Source: Thalassotalea loyana
Lineage (GTDB): Bacteria; Pseudomonadota; Gammaproteobacteria; Enterobacterales; Alteromonadaceae
Direction: 5' to 3'
Length of the DNA stretch: 64,000 bases
Assembly: GCF_030161435.1 (NCBI RefSeq)
Contig: NZ_BSSV01000010.1
Coordinates: 1 to 64,000, forward strand
The first letter of the stretch is position 1; every line of letters begins with the position of its first letter. Shown here piece by piece: positions 46,556 to 57,166 of this stretch. Below the pieces are notes generated by a model. That model did no database searches and was not told where the DNA came from. It saw nothing but the letters and a program-made list of their open reading frames with translations. Position numbers and translations under genes: made by a program.

Positions 46556-47428
46556 TTACCAACCAGTCTTTTCTTTTAACGCCGTACCGATGTCAGCTAA
46601 AGAGCGAACTGTTTTAACACCAGCAGCTTCTAATGCTTTGAATTTGTCGTCAGCAGTACCTTTACCACCAGCGATGATTGCACCAGCGTGACCCATACGC
46701 TTACCAGCAGGTGCAGTTACACCAGCAATGTAAGATACTACAGGCTTAGATACGTTCGCTTTGATGTACTCAGCAGCTTCTTCTTCTGCAGTACCACCGA
46801 TCTCACCAATCATTACGATTGCTTCAGTTTGTGGATCGTTTTCGAACATTTCTAATACGTCGATGAAGTTAGTACCTGGGATTGGGTCACCACCAATACC
46901 AACACATGAAGATTGACCAAAACCAGCGTCAGTTGTTTGCTTAACTGCTTCGTAAGTTAATGTACCTGAACGAGATACGATACCTACTTTACCTGGCTTG
47001 TGGATGTGACCTGGCATGATACCGATCTTAGATTCGCCCGGAGTGATAACACCTGGACAGTTAGGACCAATCATGCGTACGCCAGTCTCTTCAAGCTTAA
47101 CTTTAACGTCAAGCATATCCATCGTTGGGATACCTTCAGTAATCGTAACGATTAACTCGATACCAGCATCGATAGCTTCTAAGATAGCATCTTTACAGAA
47201 AGGAGCTGGAACGTAGATAACTGTCGCTGTTGCGCCAGTTGCTTCTACAGCTTCACGAACTGTGTTGAATACAGGAAGACCTAAGTGCTCTTGGCCGCCT
47301 TTACCTGGTGATACACCACCAACCATTTGCGTACCGTATGCGATAGCTTGCTCTGAGTGGAAAGTACCTTGACCACCAGTGAAACCTTGACAGATAACTT
47401 TAGTATCTTTGTTAATTAATACAGACAT
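46556..47428 (-). CDS. sucD: Succinyl-CoA synthetase alpha subunit
   Basis: 290 aa. The CoA-binding Rossmann domain contains [15 protein letters not shown] (about 15-29), followed by [20 protein letters not shown]. The active-site phospho-histidine is in [13 protein letters not shown] (about 245). It catalyses, with SucC, succinyl-CoA to succinate with nucleotide formation. Its ATG overlaps the stop of sucC by one base (TAATG). Confidence 0.97.
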   Translation of the reverse strand: MSVLINKDTKVICQGFTGGQGTFHSEQAIAYGTQMVGGVSPGKGGQEHLGLPVFNTVREAVEATGATATVIYVPAPFCKDAILEAIDAGIELIVTITEGIPTMDMLDVKVKLEETGVRMIGPNCPGVITPGESKIGIMPGHIHKPGKVGIVSRSGTLTYEAVKQTTDAGFGQSSCVGIGGDPIPGTNFIDVLEMFENDPQTEAIVMIGEIGGTAEEEAAEYIKANVSKPVVSYIAGVTAPAGKRMGHAGAIIAGGKGTADDKFKALEAAGVKTVRSLADIGTALKEKTGW

Positions 47429-48594
47429 TATTTGCCCTCCGCAGCAGCTACTACTTTCTCAGCAGCGTCTTTTAACGATTCAGCAGCAATAACATTTACG
47501 TCAGAGCTTGCTAATACTTCACGGCCCGCTTCAGCGTTTGTACCTTCTAAACGTACAACTACCGGAACTTCAACGCCTACTTCTTTAACAGCAGCGATGA
47601 TACCTTCAGCGATCATGTCACAACGAACGATACCACCAAAGATGTTAACTAATACTGCAGATACGTTGTCATCAGATAAGATGATCTTGAATGCTTCAGC
47701 TACACGCTCTTTAGTAGCGCCGCCACCAACATCTAAGAAGTTAGCTGGCTTACCGCCGTGTAAGTTAACAATATCCATTGTACCCATTGCAAGGCCAGCA
47801 CCGTTAACCATACAACCAACGTTACCGTCTAACGCTACGTAGTTTAATTCCCACTGAGCAGCGTGAGCTTCACGCTCATCTTCTTGTGAAGGATCGTGCA
47901 TTGCGCGGATTTTTGGTTGACGGTATAAAGCGTTTGAGTCAACGCCAATTTTGCCGTCTAAACAGTGAAGGTTACCTTCATCTGTGATAACAAGAGGGTT
48001 GATTTCTAACAAATCGAAATCGTGGTCAGTAAACATGTTACCTAAGCCCATGAAGATTTTAACAAATTGCTTCATTTGAGTTGGGTTTAAGCCAAGTTTG
48101 AAACCTAATTCACGAGCTTGGTAAGCTTGTGGACCTACTAATGGGTCAATCGCAGCTTTGTGAATTAAGTGAGGAGTTTCTTCAGCAACTGTTTCGATGT
48201 CTACACCGCCTTCAGTTGATGCCATGAATACAACGCGACGAGTACCACGGTCTACAACAGCGCCAAGGTATAATTCGTTAGCGATGTCTGTGCAGCTCTC
48301 TACTAAGATTTTAGCTACAGGCTGACCATTTGCGTCTGTTTGGTAAGTAACTAAGTTTTTACCTAACCAGTTCTGTGCGAAGTCTTTGATTTCTTCTTTA
48401 GTCTTAACTAGCTTAACACCGCCAGCTTTACCACGGCCACCGGCGTGAACCTGTGCCTTAACAACCCACATATCGCCACCGATTTTGTCGGCAGCCTCGG
48501 CAGCTTCTTGAGGTGTATCGCAAGCATAACCCTCAGAAACTGGTAAACCATATTCAGCGAATAATTGTTTCGCTTGATACTCATGCAAATTCAT
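47428..48594 (-). CDS. sucC: Succinyl-CoA synthetase beta subunit
   Basis: 388 aa from the ATG at 48594 (family start [12 protein letters not shown]); a longer frame to 48642 is not used. ATP-grasp domain with [19 protein letters not shown] (about 45-63). The nucleotide specificity loop is not decided here. The ligase domain near the C-terminus has [16 protein letters not shown] and [11 protein letters not shown]. It is 500 bases from sucB with a terminator between, so sucCD has its own promoter; TATAAT at about 48699-48704 on the minus strand is a possible -10. Confidence 0.96.
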   Translation of the reverse strand: MNLHEYQAKQLFAEYGLPVSEGYACDTPQEAAEAADKIGGDMWVVKAQVHAGGRGKAGGVKLVKTKEEIKDFAQNWLGKNLVTYQTDANGQPVAKILVESCTDIANELYLGAVVDRGTRRVVFMASTEGGVDIETVAEETPHLIHKAAIDPLVGPQAYQARELGFKLGLNPTQMKQFVKIFMGLGNMFTDHDFDLLEINPLVITDEGNLHCLDGKIGVDSNALYRQPKIRAMHDPSQEDEREAHAAQWELNYVALDGNVGCMVNGAGLAMGTMDIVNLHGGKPANFLDVGGGATKERVAEAFKIILSDDNVSAVLVNIFGGIVRCDMIAEGIIAAVKEVGVEVPVVVRLEGTNAEAGREVLASSDVNVIAAESLKDAAEKVVAAAEGK

Positions 48595-49139
48595 GGCGTT
48601 TCCCAATGATTTTATTGAAATGAAGCCAGTATAATTATTCAACGATCATAGCTGAGTAAAAACACTAACCCTGTTATAAATTGGCTCGAATTATATCCAT
48701 TATAGGCGCTAGTTAAAACCCCTAAAGTATCATTTAATTACGCTTAACGGCATTTGTGACAAAAAACCTCACAAAACGTGGTTTTTTCGCGTTTAGACTT
48801 TAGTCTAATGAACACCAAATCAGCATAAATCGTCATAAGCACTTTCATATTAATTCATACAAAATGGCCATACTTCAGGTCAATTAAATCTATTTTCAAG
48901 CTAATTTTACTGTTTATAGAATATAGACTATAACTCACATTTAACACATTAACCTCAGGTTAATATCGACCTACAAAAAACTATGTTATTCAGTGAATAA
49001 GACAAGCAGATTAAAAAATCAGAATAAGTGATGACTTGCTATGACGATGAAAAAGAAAATCGTATCTAGGCAGTTATTGTTAGATATAAAAAAGCCCCGC
49101 TATTGCGAGGCTTTTAAAATACGTTTATCTAATGACAAA
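48595..49139. other. Intergenic region separating sucAB from sucCD
   Basis: About 545 bases with no coding frame. The left end holds a possible -10 (TATAAT, 48699-48704, minus strand) for sucCD with only a poor -35. The right end holds the sucB terminator at 49088-49117. The rest is AT-rich with short GTTTTTTCGCG-type runs and no clear structure. Confidence 0.5.
49088..49117 (-). terminator. Terminator after sucB
   Basis: AAAGCCCCGC-TATT-GCGAGGCTTTT, 8-base stem with one mismatch and T run on the minus strand, 23 bases past the stop. Confidence 0.72.
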
Positions 49140-50615
49140 TTAGATATCTAGTAATAGACGTGTTGGGTCTTCAAGAAGCTCTTTAACTGCTACTAAGAAG
49201 CCTACAGACTCTTTACCATCAATCAATCTGTGATCGTAAGATAATGCTAAGTACATCATAGGTAAAATTTCTACTTTACCGTCAACCGCCATTGGACGAT
49301 CTTGGATCTTATGCATACCTAAGATAGCTGTTTGAGGCATGTTTAAGATTGGCGTAGATAATAATGAACCGAATACACCACCGTTGGTAATTGTGAAGTT
49401 ACCACCTTGCATTTCGTCCATTGTTAACTTACCGTCACGACCTTTGATCGCTAACTCTTTGATACCTTTCTCAATACCCGCCATGCTTAATTGGTCAGCA
49501 TCACGCAATACAGGTGTAACTAGACCACGAGGTGTAGATACAGCAATCGAAATATCGAAGAAGTTGTGGTAAACAATATCGTCACCGTCAATTGATGCAT
49601 TAACTGCTGGGTAGCGCTTCAATGCTTCATTCACCGCTTTAACGTAGAAAGACATGAAACCTAAACGCGTGTCATGAGTTTTCTCGAATACGTCTTTGTA
49701 CTGCTTACGAAGATCCATGATTGGCTTCATGTTAACTTCGTTAAACGTTGTTAACATTGCAGTAGAGTTCTTAGCTTCTAATAAACGGTTAGCAATAGTC
49801 TTACGTAAACGCGTCATTGGTACGCGTTTTTGGCTGCGCTCACCTTGTGCTGCAACTGGTGCAGCTGCCGCCGCTGGAGCTGCTGCAGGAGCCGCTGGCT
49901 TAGTTGCCGCTTCAACGTCTTCTTTAGTGATACGACCGCCTTTGCCTGTACCTTTAACATCAGCTTCTGTTAAGCCTTTTTCTGTCATCAAGCGACGTAC
50001 AGATGGAGATGCAACACCATCACCTGAAGCTTCTTCAGCTGCCGGTGCTGATGCTGGTGCAGCTGCCGCCGAAGCGCCTGCTGTCATTTCACCAATCTTT
50101 TGTTGACCTAATACAGTATCGCCTTCAGCGTTTAAAATCTTACCCATTACGCCGTCAGCAGTAGCAGGTACTTCTAAAACAACTTTGTCAGTTTCGATTT
50201 CAACGATAACTTGGTCACGAGAAACCGCTTCACCTTCAGCTACATGCCATGTCGCTACAGTTGCGTCTGCAACAGATTCTGGTAAAACTGGTACTAAAAT
50301 TTCTACTGTCTCACCACCTGTGCTTGCTGCTGCCGCTGGAGCTGCTTCTGCTTTTGGTGCTGCGTCACCTGATGCTGCACCTTCAGAAAGTACACCAATC
50401 ACTTGCTCACCTAAAACAGTCGCGCCTTCAGCTTCATTGATAGCCGTAATTACACCATCAGATGTCGCAGGTACTTCAAGTACTACTTTGTCTGTTTCAA
50501 TTTCGACTACAACTTGATCACGAGTTACAGAATCACCTACTTGTACATGCCAAGTAGCTACTGTTGCGTCTGCAACGGACTCTGGTAATACAGGAACCTT
50601 AATTTCGGTTGTCAT
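49140..50615 (-). CDS. sucB: 2-oxoglutarate dehydrogenase E2 (dihydrolipoyl succinyltransferase), two lipoyl domains
   Basis: 491 aa; E. coli SucB has one lipoyl domain but here there are two, at about 3-77 and 104-178, with lipoyl-lysines K43 and K144 in [11 protein letters not shown]. Ala/Pro-rich linkers (about 80-103, 183-205, 240-260) follow. The E1/E3-binding domain contains [18 protein letters not shown]. The catalytic domain ends with SYDHRLIDG carrying the catalytic His and Asp. It is 37 bases after sucA. The first two domains are nearly identical over most of their length. Confidence 0.95.
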   Translation of the reverse strand: MTTEIKVPVLPESVADATVATWHVQVGDSVTRDQVVVEIETDKVVLEVPATSDGVITAINEAEGATVLGEQVIGVLSEGAASGDAAPKAEAAPAAAASTGGETVEILVPVLPESVADATVATWHVAEGEAVSRDQVIVEIETDKVVLEVPATADGVMGKILNAEGDTVLGQQKIGEMTAGASAAAAPASAPAAEEASGDGVASPSVRRLMTEKGLTEADVKGTGKGGRITKEDVEAATKPAAPAAAPAAAAAPVAAQGERSQKRVPMTRLRKTIANRLLEAKNSTAMLTTFNEVNMKPIMDLRKQYKDVFEKTHDTRLGFMSFYVKAVNEALKRYPAVNASIDGDDIVYHNFFDISIAVSTPRGLVTPVLRDADQLSMAGIEKGIKELAIKGRDGKLTMDEMQGGNFTITNGGVFGSLLSTPILNMPQTAILGMHKIQDRPMAVDGKVEILPMMYLALSYDHRLIDGKESVGFLVAVKELLEDPTRLLLDI

Positions 50616-50652
50616 TTAACTTATTCCTTACTTACTAATTACCAAAAATGGC

Positions 50653-53454
50653 TTATTCAACAGTTAACGCTTGTGCTACTAGCGCCTGTTGCTCTTTAAC
50701 ATGAACTGACATATAACCTACAGCTGGTGCTGCTGAAGCCTTACGACCGGCATAAGTCAAATACGTACCTGCAGGAATTGCTGCTCTAAAGTGATGCTGC
50801 GAGCAGTACCAAGCACCTTGGTTTTGCGGCTCTTCCTGACACCAGACAAATTGTTTAACGTGTTGGTATTTCTCTAACACTTTATCCAATTCAGCTTCTG
50901 GGAATGGGTATAGTTGCTCAATACGAATAATGGCAACATTATTTAATTCTTGCTTACGGCGTTGTTCTAGTAGTTCGTAGTAAACTTTACCTGAACACAT
51001 AACAACACGTTCAACATCTTTTGGATTGATTTCGTCAATCTCACCAATTACGTTTTGGTATTCACCCTGTGCTAATTCTTCTAACGAAGAAACGGCAAGT
51101 GGATGACGTAACAACGATTTAGGTGACATCACGATCAGTGGTCGACGCATAGGGCGAACGACTTGACGACGAAGCATATTAAATACTTGCGCTGGTGTAG
51201 AAGGCACACATACTTGCATGTTGTGATCTGCACATAATTGCAAGAAACGCTCTAAACGAGCTGATGAATGCTCTGGGCCCTGACCTTCATATCCATGTGG
51301 TAAAAGCATTGTTAAGCCACATAAGCGACCCCACTTTTGCTCACCAGAAGAAATAAATTGGTCAAAGACAACTTGCGCACAGTTAGCGAAATCACCAAAT
51401 TGTGCTTCCCAAATCGTTAAGCCTTTAGGTTCTGCAGTGGTGTAACCGTATTCAAACGCCAATACCGAAACTTCAGATAATACTGAATCGTGTACCTCAA
51501 ATGGCCCCTGATCTTTACTCACGTTTTGTAAAGGCAAGTAAGTAGATGCATCCGTTTGATTATGTAATACCGCATGACGGTGGAAGAATGTACCACGACC
51601 AGCATCTTGACCAGTGATACGAACACGATTGCCTTCTTCAACGATCGCGGCATACGCTAAGCTTTCAGCAAAGCCCCAGTCGAGTAACTTCTCGCCTTTG
51701 GCCATTTTCTTGCGATCATCGTAAATTTTCTTAACACGAGAGTGCACCGGATGCGACTCAGGATAACTAGAAATGCTATTAGCTAAGGCTTTTAATCTAT
51801 CTAAATCAATTGCCGCTTCGTACTCATCGTCCCAGTCATGACCGATATACGGTGTCCAATCAACTGAGTGTTCAGTCATCGGGCGCCATTGTTCAACAGT
51901 ACATTGACCTTCGTCTAGCAACTTACGGTAGTATTCTGCTAACTCGTTCGCTTTATCTAAGCGAATAGAGCCTTCAGCATCTAGCTTGTTTGCATATAGC
52001 TGACGAGGCGTTGGGTGCTTTTTAACCTTCTGGTACATCAATGGCTGAGTAGCATTTGGCTCGTCAGCTTCGTTATGACCATGACGTCGGTAACACACTA
52101 AATCAAGCACCACATCACGCTTAAATTTATTACGGAAATCTAATGCAACCTGTGTTGCCAAGATTACCGCTTCAGGATCGTCACCATTCACATGAAGAAT
52201 AGGTGCCTGAACCATTTTCGCGATTTCAGTACAGTATTCACCGCTTCGTGTATCTTCAGCATTTGATGTTGTAAAGCCAACCTGGTTATTAACAACGATG
52301 CGAATCGAACCGCCCACTTTAAATGCACGCGCTTGCGACATGTTAAACGTTTCTTGTACAACACCCTGACCTGCAATTGCTGAATCACCGTGTATTGTAA
52401 TAGGTAGAACTAAGTCACCATCATCACAGTCACGACGATCTTGACGAGCGCGAACAGAGCCCATAACAACGGGGTTTACAATCTCTAAGTGAGATGGGTT
52501 AAACGCCAATGCTAAGTGAACGTTACCACCTGGTGTTACGAAGTCTGAAGAGTAACCCATGTGATATTTAACATCACCTGAGCCAACTAAATCGTCGTGT
52601 TTACCGGCAAACTCATCAAATAACTTAGATGGATTTTTACCCAATACGTTAACTAACACGTTTAAGCGACCACGGTGAGCCATGCCCATAACCACTTCTT
52701 TGGTGCCATGTTGACCGGCACGCGTGATTAACTCTTTAAGCATAGGGATTAGCGCATCACCACCTTCGAGTGAGAAACGTTTTGCACCAGGGAATTTTGC
52801 ACCTAGGTATTTTTCTAAACCATCAGCAGCAATTAAGCCTTTAAGAATCTCTTCTTTTTCAGCAGCAGATAACTGCGCTTGAGATTGAACAGACTCTAAA
52901 CGTGATTGAATCCAACGTTTTTCTTCCGTCGATGTCATGTGCATGTATTCAGCACCGATCGATCCACAGTAGGTCTTACGTAATGATTTATATAAATCAC
53001 CTAACTTCATGGTTTCGCTACCAACAGCGTATGAACCTACGTTGTATTCTTTGTCGAAATCATTTTCAGATAAGTCATGGTGAGATAATTGAAGGTCTCT
53101 AACGCGGTCACGCTGCCATAGGCCCAACGGGTCAAGGTTTGCGTTTTGGTGACCACGAAAACGGAAAGCATTAATTAATTGTAGTACCTTAACTTGCTTG
53201 CCATCAGAACTCCCAGAAACAACAACGCGAGCAGGTTGTTTTGCGAGTTCTCTAAATTCATCGCGAATGGCTGAGTGTTTGTATTCAACCTCAGCACCTT
53301 CAATTTTTGGTAGGTTTTCAAATATTTCACGCCACTGTGCTGGCACAGATTGTGAGTTATCTAAAAAAGATTCGTACAGTTCTTCAATATATGCAGCATT
53401 TGAGCCGCTTAAATGGGAAGACTCTAACCAAGCCTTCATTGCACCTTCGGGCAT
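50653..53454 (-). CDS. sucA: 2-oxoglutarate dehydrogenase E1 component
   Basis: 933 aa thiamine-diphosphate enzyme that decarboxylates 2-oxoglutarate. N-terminal motif YIEELYESFLDNSQSVPAQW binds E2. TPP-binding region has HGDSAIAGQGVVQETFNMSQ and the NNQVGFTT segment; the transketolase-like domain holds EYGYTTAEPKGLTIWEAQFG. Start ATG at 53454 is preceded by AGGA with seven-base spacing. It lies 89 bases after sdhB, with a hairpin between, and is part of the sdh-suc transcript. Confidence 0.97.
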   Translation of the reverse strand: MPEGAMKAWLESSHLSGSNAAYIEELYESFLDNSQSVPAQWREIFENLPKIEGAEVEYKHSAIRDEFRELAKQPARVVVSGSSDGKQVKVLQLINAFRFRGHQNANLDPLGLWQRDRVRDLQLSHHDLSENDFDKEYNVGSYAVGSETMKLGDLYKSLRKTYCGSIGAEYMHMTSTEEKRWIQSRLESVQSQAQLSAAEKEEILKGLIAADGLEKYLGAKFPGAKRFSLEGGDALIPMLKELITRAGQHGTKEVVMGMAHRGRLNVLVNVLGKNPSKLFDEFAGKHDDLVGSGDVKYHMGYSSDFVTPGGNVHLALAFNPSHLEIVNPVVMGSVRARQDRRDCDDGDLVLPITIHGDSAIAGQGVVQETFNMSQARAFKVGGSIRIVVNNQVGFTTSNAEDTRSGEYCTEIAKMVQAPILHVNGDDPEAVILATQVALDFRNKFKRDVVLDLVCYRRHGHNEADEPNATQPLMYQKVKKHPTPRQLYANKLDAEGSIRLDKANELAEYYRKLLDEGQCTVEQWRPMTEHSVDWTPYIGHDWDDEYEAAIDLDRLKALANSISSYPESHPVHSRVKKIYDDRKKMAKGEKLLDWGFAESLAYAAIVEEGNRVRITGQDAGRGTFFHRHAVLHNQTDASTYLPLQNVSKDQGPFEVHDSVLSEVSVLAFEYGYTTAEPKGLTIWEAQFGDFANCAQVVFDQFISSGEQKWGRLCGLTMLLPHGYEGQGPEHSSARLERFLQLCADHNMQVCVPSTPAQVFNMLRRQVVRPMRRPLIVMSPKSLLRHPLAVSSLEELAQGEYQNVIGEIDEINPKDVERVVMCSGKVYYELLEQRRKQELNNVAIIRIEQLYPFPEAELDKVLEKYQHVKQFVWCQEEPQNQGAWYCSQHHFRAAIPAGTYLTYAGRKASAAPAVGYMSVHVKEQQALVAQALTVE

Positions 53455-53505
53455 TGCTAGTTCCTAAAAATGGTATTAAGCAACAGATATACGATTTAAT
53501 AGCAA

Positions 53506-53529
53506 AGGGTAGCTAATAATAGCTACCCT
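53506..53529 (-). terminator. Hairpin between sdhB and sucA (weak terminator or stability element)
   Basis: AGGGTAGCT-AATAAT-AGCTACCCT, a perfect 9-base stem, but followed by only TTTGCT on the minus strand. It could reduce readthrough from sdhCDAB into sucAB or protect the sdh part of the message. Confidence 0.5.
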
Positions 53530-53543
53530 AACTTCATAAGCAA

Positions 53544-54254
53544 TTAAACCGCTCTTTTTAATAGCATCGACTTAATATGGCCGATTGCTTTTGTTGGGTT
53601 TAATCCTTTCGGACAAACATCAACACAGTTCATGATGCCGTGACAACGGAATACGCTGTACGCATCTTGTAACCCATCTAAACGTTCTTCAGTAGCAGTA
53701 TCACGACTATCAATTAAGAAGCGGTAGGCGTTTAATAAACCTGCTGGACCGATGAACTTGTCAGGGTTCCACCAAAACGATGGACAAGAGGTTGAACAAC
53801 ATGCACATAAAATACACTCATAAAGACCGTCTAATTTATCACGCTCTTCAATTGATTGAATATGTTCACGAGCTGGTTGCTCTTTACCATCATTAATTAA
53901 GTATGGCTTGATTTTTTCGTATTGACTGTAGAATTGAGACATATCAATAACTAAGTCACGAATAACTGGCAAGCCTGGTAATGGACGTAAAACAATCTTC
54001 TTTGCTTTAACCGCAGATAACGGAGTGATACAAGCAAGACCGTTCTTACCATTCATGTTTAAACCGTCAGAGCCACAAACACCTTCGCGACATGAACGAC
54101 GGAAAGATAACGTAGGATCTTGTTCTTTCAACAAAATTAACGCATCTAGTACCATCATATCTGAGCCTTCTTGAATTTCAAGCTCATAATCTTTCATGTA
54201 AGGTGCATTATCGACATCTGGGTTGTAACGATAAACTGAAAATAACTGCTTCAT
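53544..54254 (-). CDS. sdhB: Succinate dehydrogenase iron-sulfur subunit
   Basis: 236 aa with three iron-sulfur clusters. [2Fe-2S] ligands are in SCREGVCGSDGLNMNGKNGL (about 54-73), [4Fe-4S] ligands in ECILCACCSTSCPSFWW (about 146-162), and [3Fe-4S] in FRCHGIMNCVDVCPKGLNP (about 205-223). It passes electrons from SdhA to ubiquinone in the membrane subunits. It lies 10 bases after sdhA. Confidence 0.97.
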   Translation of the reverse strand: MKQLFSVYRYNPDVDNAPYMKDYELEIQEGSDMMVLDALILLKEQDPTLSFRRSCREGVCGSDGLNMNGKNGLACITPLSAVKAKKIVLRPLPGLPVIRDLVIDMSQFYSQYEKIKPYLINDGKEQPAREHIQSIEERDKLDGLYECILCACCSTSCPSFWWNPDKFIGPAGLLNAYRFLIDSRDTATEERLDGLQDAYSVFRCHGIMNCVDVCPKGLNPTKAIGHIKSMLLKRAV

Positions 54255-54264
54255 AAAATGCTCC

Positions 54265-56037
54265 TTAGTACGTTCTTACTTTCGGTGGGAAAGCTTCACG
54301 ATGAACTGGTTTCATGTTTACATCACGCTTCGACATTTCTTCAGTCTCAGGTGTGTAGATTGTGTGACATAACCAGTTTTCATCATCACGGTCTAAGAAG
54401 TCTTCACGTGAATGTGCACCACGAGATTCAGTTCTGTAGTTAGCCGCTTTCGCAGTACTAAACGCTGTTTCCATCAAGTTATCTAATTCAAGACACTCAA
54501 TTCGCTCTGTGTTGAACTCACTAGATTTATCTTTAAGATGTGCATTTTTAAGGCGTTCGCGAATTTCAGTTAATTCTTTCATACCTTCAGCCATTGCTTC
54601 ACCTTCACGGAATACCGAGAAGTTCATTTGCATACACTGTTGTAAATCTTTCTTGATTTGAACTGGGTCTTCACCACCTGTTGATGATTCCCAACGGTTG
54701 TAGCGAGCTAACGCAGCATCTAAATCTGACTCAGAAGCTTCTTTGCCACTTTGCGTACCAGCAAGGTATTCACCTAAGAAGTTACCTGCTGCACGGCCGA
54801 ATACCACTAAGTCAAGCAACGAGTTACCACCTAAGCGGTTCGCACCATGAACAGATACGTTAGCAATTTCACCTACAGCGAATAAACCTTCGATGATAGT
54901 GTCTTTGCCAGTCGCAGGGTCAAAGTGAATTGCTTGACCGTTTACGTTACAAGGTACACCACCCATTTGGTAGTGACATGTAGGAATTACTGGGATTGGT
55001 GCATCTGCAGGGTGAACGTGAGCAAATGTTTCAGATAACTCACAAACACCTGGTAAACGTTGCATCAATGTTTCGCGACCTAAGTGATCTAACTTAAGTT
55101 TGATGTGTGGACCGTACTGAGGGTGGTCACAACCACGTCCTTCACGAATCTCAGTCATCATTGAACGAGCAACAACGTCACGACCTGCTAAATCTTTAGC
55201 ATTTGGCGCATAACGTTCCATGAAGCGTTCGCCGTCTTTGTTTAGAAGGTAACCACCTTCACCACGACAACCTTCAGTTACTAATGTACCAGCACCCGCA
55301 ATACCTGTTGGGTGGAACTGCCACATTTCCATATCTTGCATCTGAACGCCAGCACGAAGCGACATACCAACACCATCACCTGTGTTGATGTGAGCATTCG
55401 TTGTTGATGCGAAAATACGACCTGCACCACCAGTAGCTAAAACAGTAGCGCGCGCTTTGAAGTAACAAACTTCGCCAGATTCGATGTCAATTGCTGTACA
55501 ACCAACAACGTTGCCGTCTTCATTTTTTACTAAATCTAATGCGTACCACTCAGAAAAAACATTGGTTTTGTTTTTAACGTTTTGCTGGTATAGCAAATGT
55601 AGTAATGCGTGACCCGTACGGTCAGCAGCAGCAGCGGTACGAGCAGCTTGCTCACCACCGAAGTTTTTAGACTGACCACCGAAAGGACGTTGATAAACTT
55701 TACCGTTTTCAAAACGAGAGAATGGTAGACCCATATTCTCCATTTCGATAATAGCTTCTGGACCTGTTTTACACATGTACTCGATAGCATCCTGATCACC
55801 AATGTAATCAGAACCTTTAACCGTGTCATACATGTGGAATTCCCAGTTATCGTCATGGGCGTTACCTAAAGCTACAGTAATACCGCCTTGAGCAGATACT
55901 GTATGAGAACGCGTTGGGAAAACTTTAGAAATCAGAGCACAAGATTGGCCTGATTCAGAAATTGCTAATGCAGCGCGCATACCCGCACCGCCTGCGCCAA
56001 TTACAATGGCATCAAATTCACGAACTGGAACGCTCAC
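54265..56037 (-). CDS. sdhA: Succinate dehydrogenase flavoprotein subunit
   Basis: 590 aa with a covalent FAD. FAD-binding [14 protein letters not shown] (about 15-28), histidyl-FAD attachment motif [11 protein letters not shown] (about 43-53), and catalytic Arg in the [19 protein letters not shown] segment. The C-terminal part has [14 protein letters not shown]. The start immediately abuts the sdhD stop with no spacing. It oxidises succinate to fumarate. Confidence 0.97.
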   Translation of the reverse strand: MSVPVREFDAIVIGAGGAGMRAALAISESGQSCALISKVFPTRSHTVSAQGGITVALGNAHDDNWEFHMYDTVKGSDYIGDQDAIEYMCKTGPEAIIEMENMGLPFSRFENGKVYQRPFGGQSKNFGGEQAARTAAAADRTGHALLHLLYQQNVKNKTNVFSEWYALDLVKNEDGNVVGCTAIDIESGEVCYFKARATVLATGGAGRIFASTTNAHINTGDGVGMSLRAGVQMQDMEMWQFHPTGIAGAGTLVTEGCRGEGGYLLNKDGERFMERYAPNAKDLAGRDVVARSMMTEIREGRGCDHPQYGPHIKLKLDHLGRETLMQRLPGVCELSETFAHVHPADAPIPVIPTCHYQMGGVPCNVNGQAIHFDPATGKDTIIEGLFAVGEIANVSVHGANRLGGNSLLDLVVFGRAAGNFLGEYLAGTQSGKEASESDLDAALARYNRWESSTGGEDPVQIKKDLQQCMQMNFSVFREGEAMAEGMKELTEIRERLKNAHLKDKSSEFNTERIECLELDNLMETAFSTAKAANYRTESRGAHSREDFLDRDDENWLCHTIYTPETEEMSKRDVNMKPVHREAFPPKVRTY

Positions 56038-56385
56038 TTACACACCCCACACAGTGATTAAACCTGCAACGAAGTACGCTACTAAGGTTACTGAAAAAAT
56101 AAATTGTAAAGAACCACGTAAGAACGCCGCTTTTACATAATCTGATAATACTTGCCAAATACCAATCCAGGCATGGATAAGCACAGCTAAAAGCGCAAGT
56201 ACTGTGAATACTTTCATGCCAAGACCTGAGAACAAGCCCTGCCAAATTTCAAACGTTACGTCTGGCGTCGACAAGAAAAAATACGCCATAAATAACGAGT
56301 ACGAGGCTAATACAATCGCAGTAGCTCTCAAAAGAATAAAATCATGTACGCCACTACGGCCTACAGTTGCAGCATTTCCTACCAT
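56038..56385 (-). CDS. sdhD: Succinate dehydrogenase membrane anchor subunit SdhD
   Basis: 115 aa with three membrane helices (about 17-40, 52-78, 88-112). The heme b His is in VLALLAVLIHAWIGIWQVLS (about 70), and YVKAAFLR lies in the loop near the quinone site. Its start overlaps the end of sdhC by seven bases. Confidence 0.94.
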   Translation of the reverse strand: MVGNAATVGRSGVHDFILLRATAIVLASYSLFMAYFFLSTPDVTFEIWQGLFSGLGMKVFTVLALLAVLIHAWIGIWQVLSDYVKAAFLRGSLQFIFSVTLVAYFVAGLITVWGV

Positions 56386-56753
56386 AACTTAACTCCAGCT
56401 AAAACAGTTAAGATTACCCAAAGTACAATCACGACTTTGGCACTTGTGTTACCAGATACTTTTTCTTCGAAGTGACCTAAGTCCATCAATAAGTGACGAA
56501 CACCGGCTAAGAAGTGGTACATAATTGCTGACACAATCCCAAGGATAATAAACTTAAAGAAAAAGCCATCGAGCATAGCTTCGACTTCAGTAAATCCTTC
56601 GGCAGAAGATAATGATAAAGATAAAAGACATAACAAAATGCCTACGGCAAACACCATGATAACACCGGAAATACGGTGTAAAATTGATGCATTAGCGGCA
56701 GGATGCATTTTGATAGTAGTTAGATCTAGGTTTACAGGACGTTGTTTTTTCAC
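56379..56753 (-). CDS. sdhC: Succinate dehydrogenase cytochrome b556 subunit SdhC
   Basis: 124 aa starting at GTG. Opening KKQRPVNLDLTTIKMHP and HRISGVIMVFAVGILLCLL are typical. Three membrane helices (about 27-50, 65-85, 103-122). A heme-ligand His is in YHFLAGVRHLLMDLGH. First gene of sdhCDAB-sucAB. An AGG sits seven or eight bases before the start. Confidence 0.95.
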   Translation of the reverse strand: MKKQRPVNLDLTTIKMHPAANASILHRISGVIMVFAVGILLCLLSLSLSSAEGFTEVEAMLDGFFFKFIILGIVSAIMYHFLAGVRHLLMDLGHFEEKVSGNTSAKVVIVLWVILTVLAGVKLW

Positions 56754-57166
56754 GATATTGCCTAAAGAGCTCTTTTAGAGCCTTCTACTTTTTTTCGTTC
56801 CTCTCAAACTAATCAATAATAATTGAATAGTTCCCCAAGCAATCAGTGAACGTGAGCTACAATTGTTTACAAATATAACAAGCATATTCACAGATCGAAC
56901 TGATTATATATTTGATACGTAAGAAATACAATTTTCGTTGACTACTAATAAGTTGCGTTTAGTTTTTAATCAATATAAACACCGTGAATGGCAATTATGT
57001 AGATCTATTCGTACACATTTTAACAATAGCATTGACTTTGAGGGGGGATCTTGGATTAGAATACGGCACCAGTTTTATATTCATAAAATTTGAGTATTTT
57101 TTCACCGCACGCTCGCTGTCGTGAAAAAATGGAACTAACTAAAATAAAATCATAGGGGATATACGT
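56754..57166. other. Divergent promoter region between sdhC and gltA
   Basis: 413 bases without coding frames, shared by the sdh-suc operon (minus) and gltA (plus). On the minus strand TTGTAT (56926-56931) and TATAAT (56903-56908) are 17 bases apart. On the plus strand TTGACT (57032-57037) and TAGAAT (57057-57062) are 19 bases apart, a wide spacer. GGGGGG just downstream of the plus -35 lies in the spacer. Transcription of gltA would start near 57069. No ArcA or CRP site could be assigned by eye. Confidence 0.5.
56903..56931 (-). promoter_or_regulatory. Predicted promoter of sdhCDAB-sucAB
   Basis: On the minus strand TTGTAT -35 (56926-56931), 17-base spacer, TATAAT -10 (56903-56908), about 150 bases before the sdhC start. 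Location and spacing are good; only three of six -35 bases match the consensus. Confidence 0.5.

Noticed and set aside
49339-50517. Plus-strand open frames inside sucB
   Set aside because: Antisense shadows of the GC-richer Ala-rich linkers of SucB; no ribosome sites and no recognisable product.
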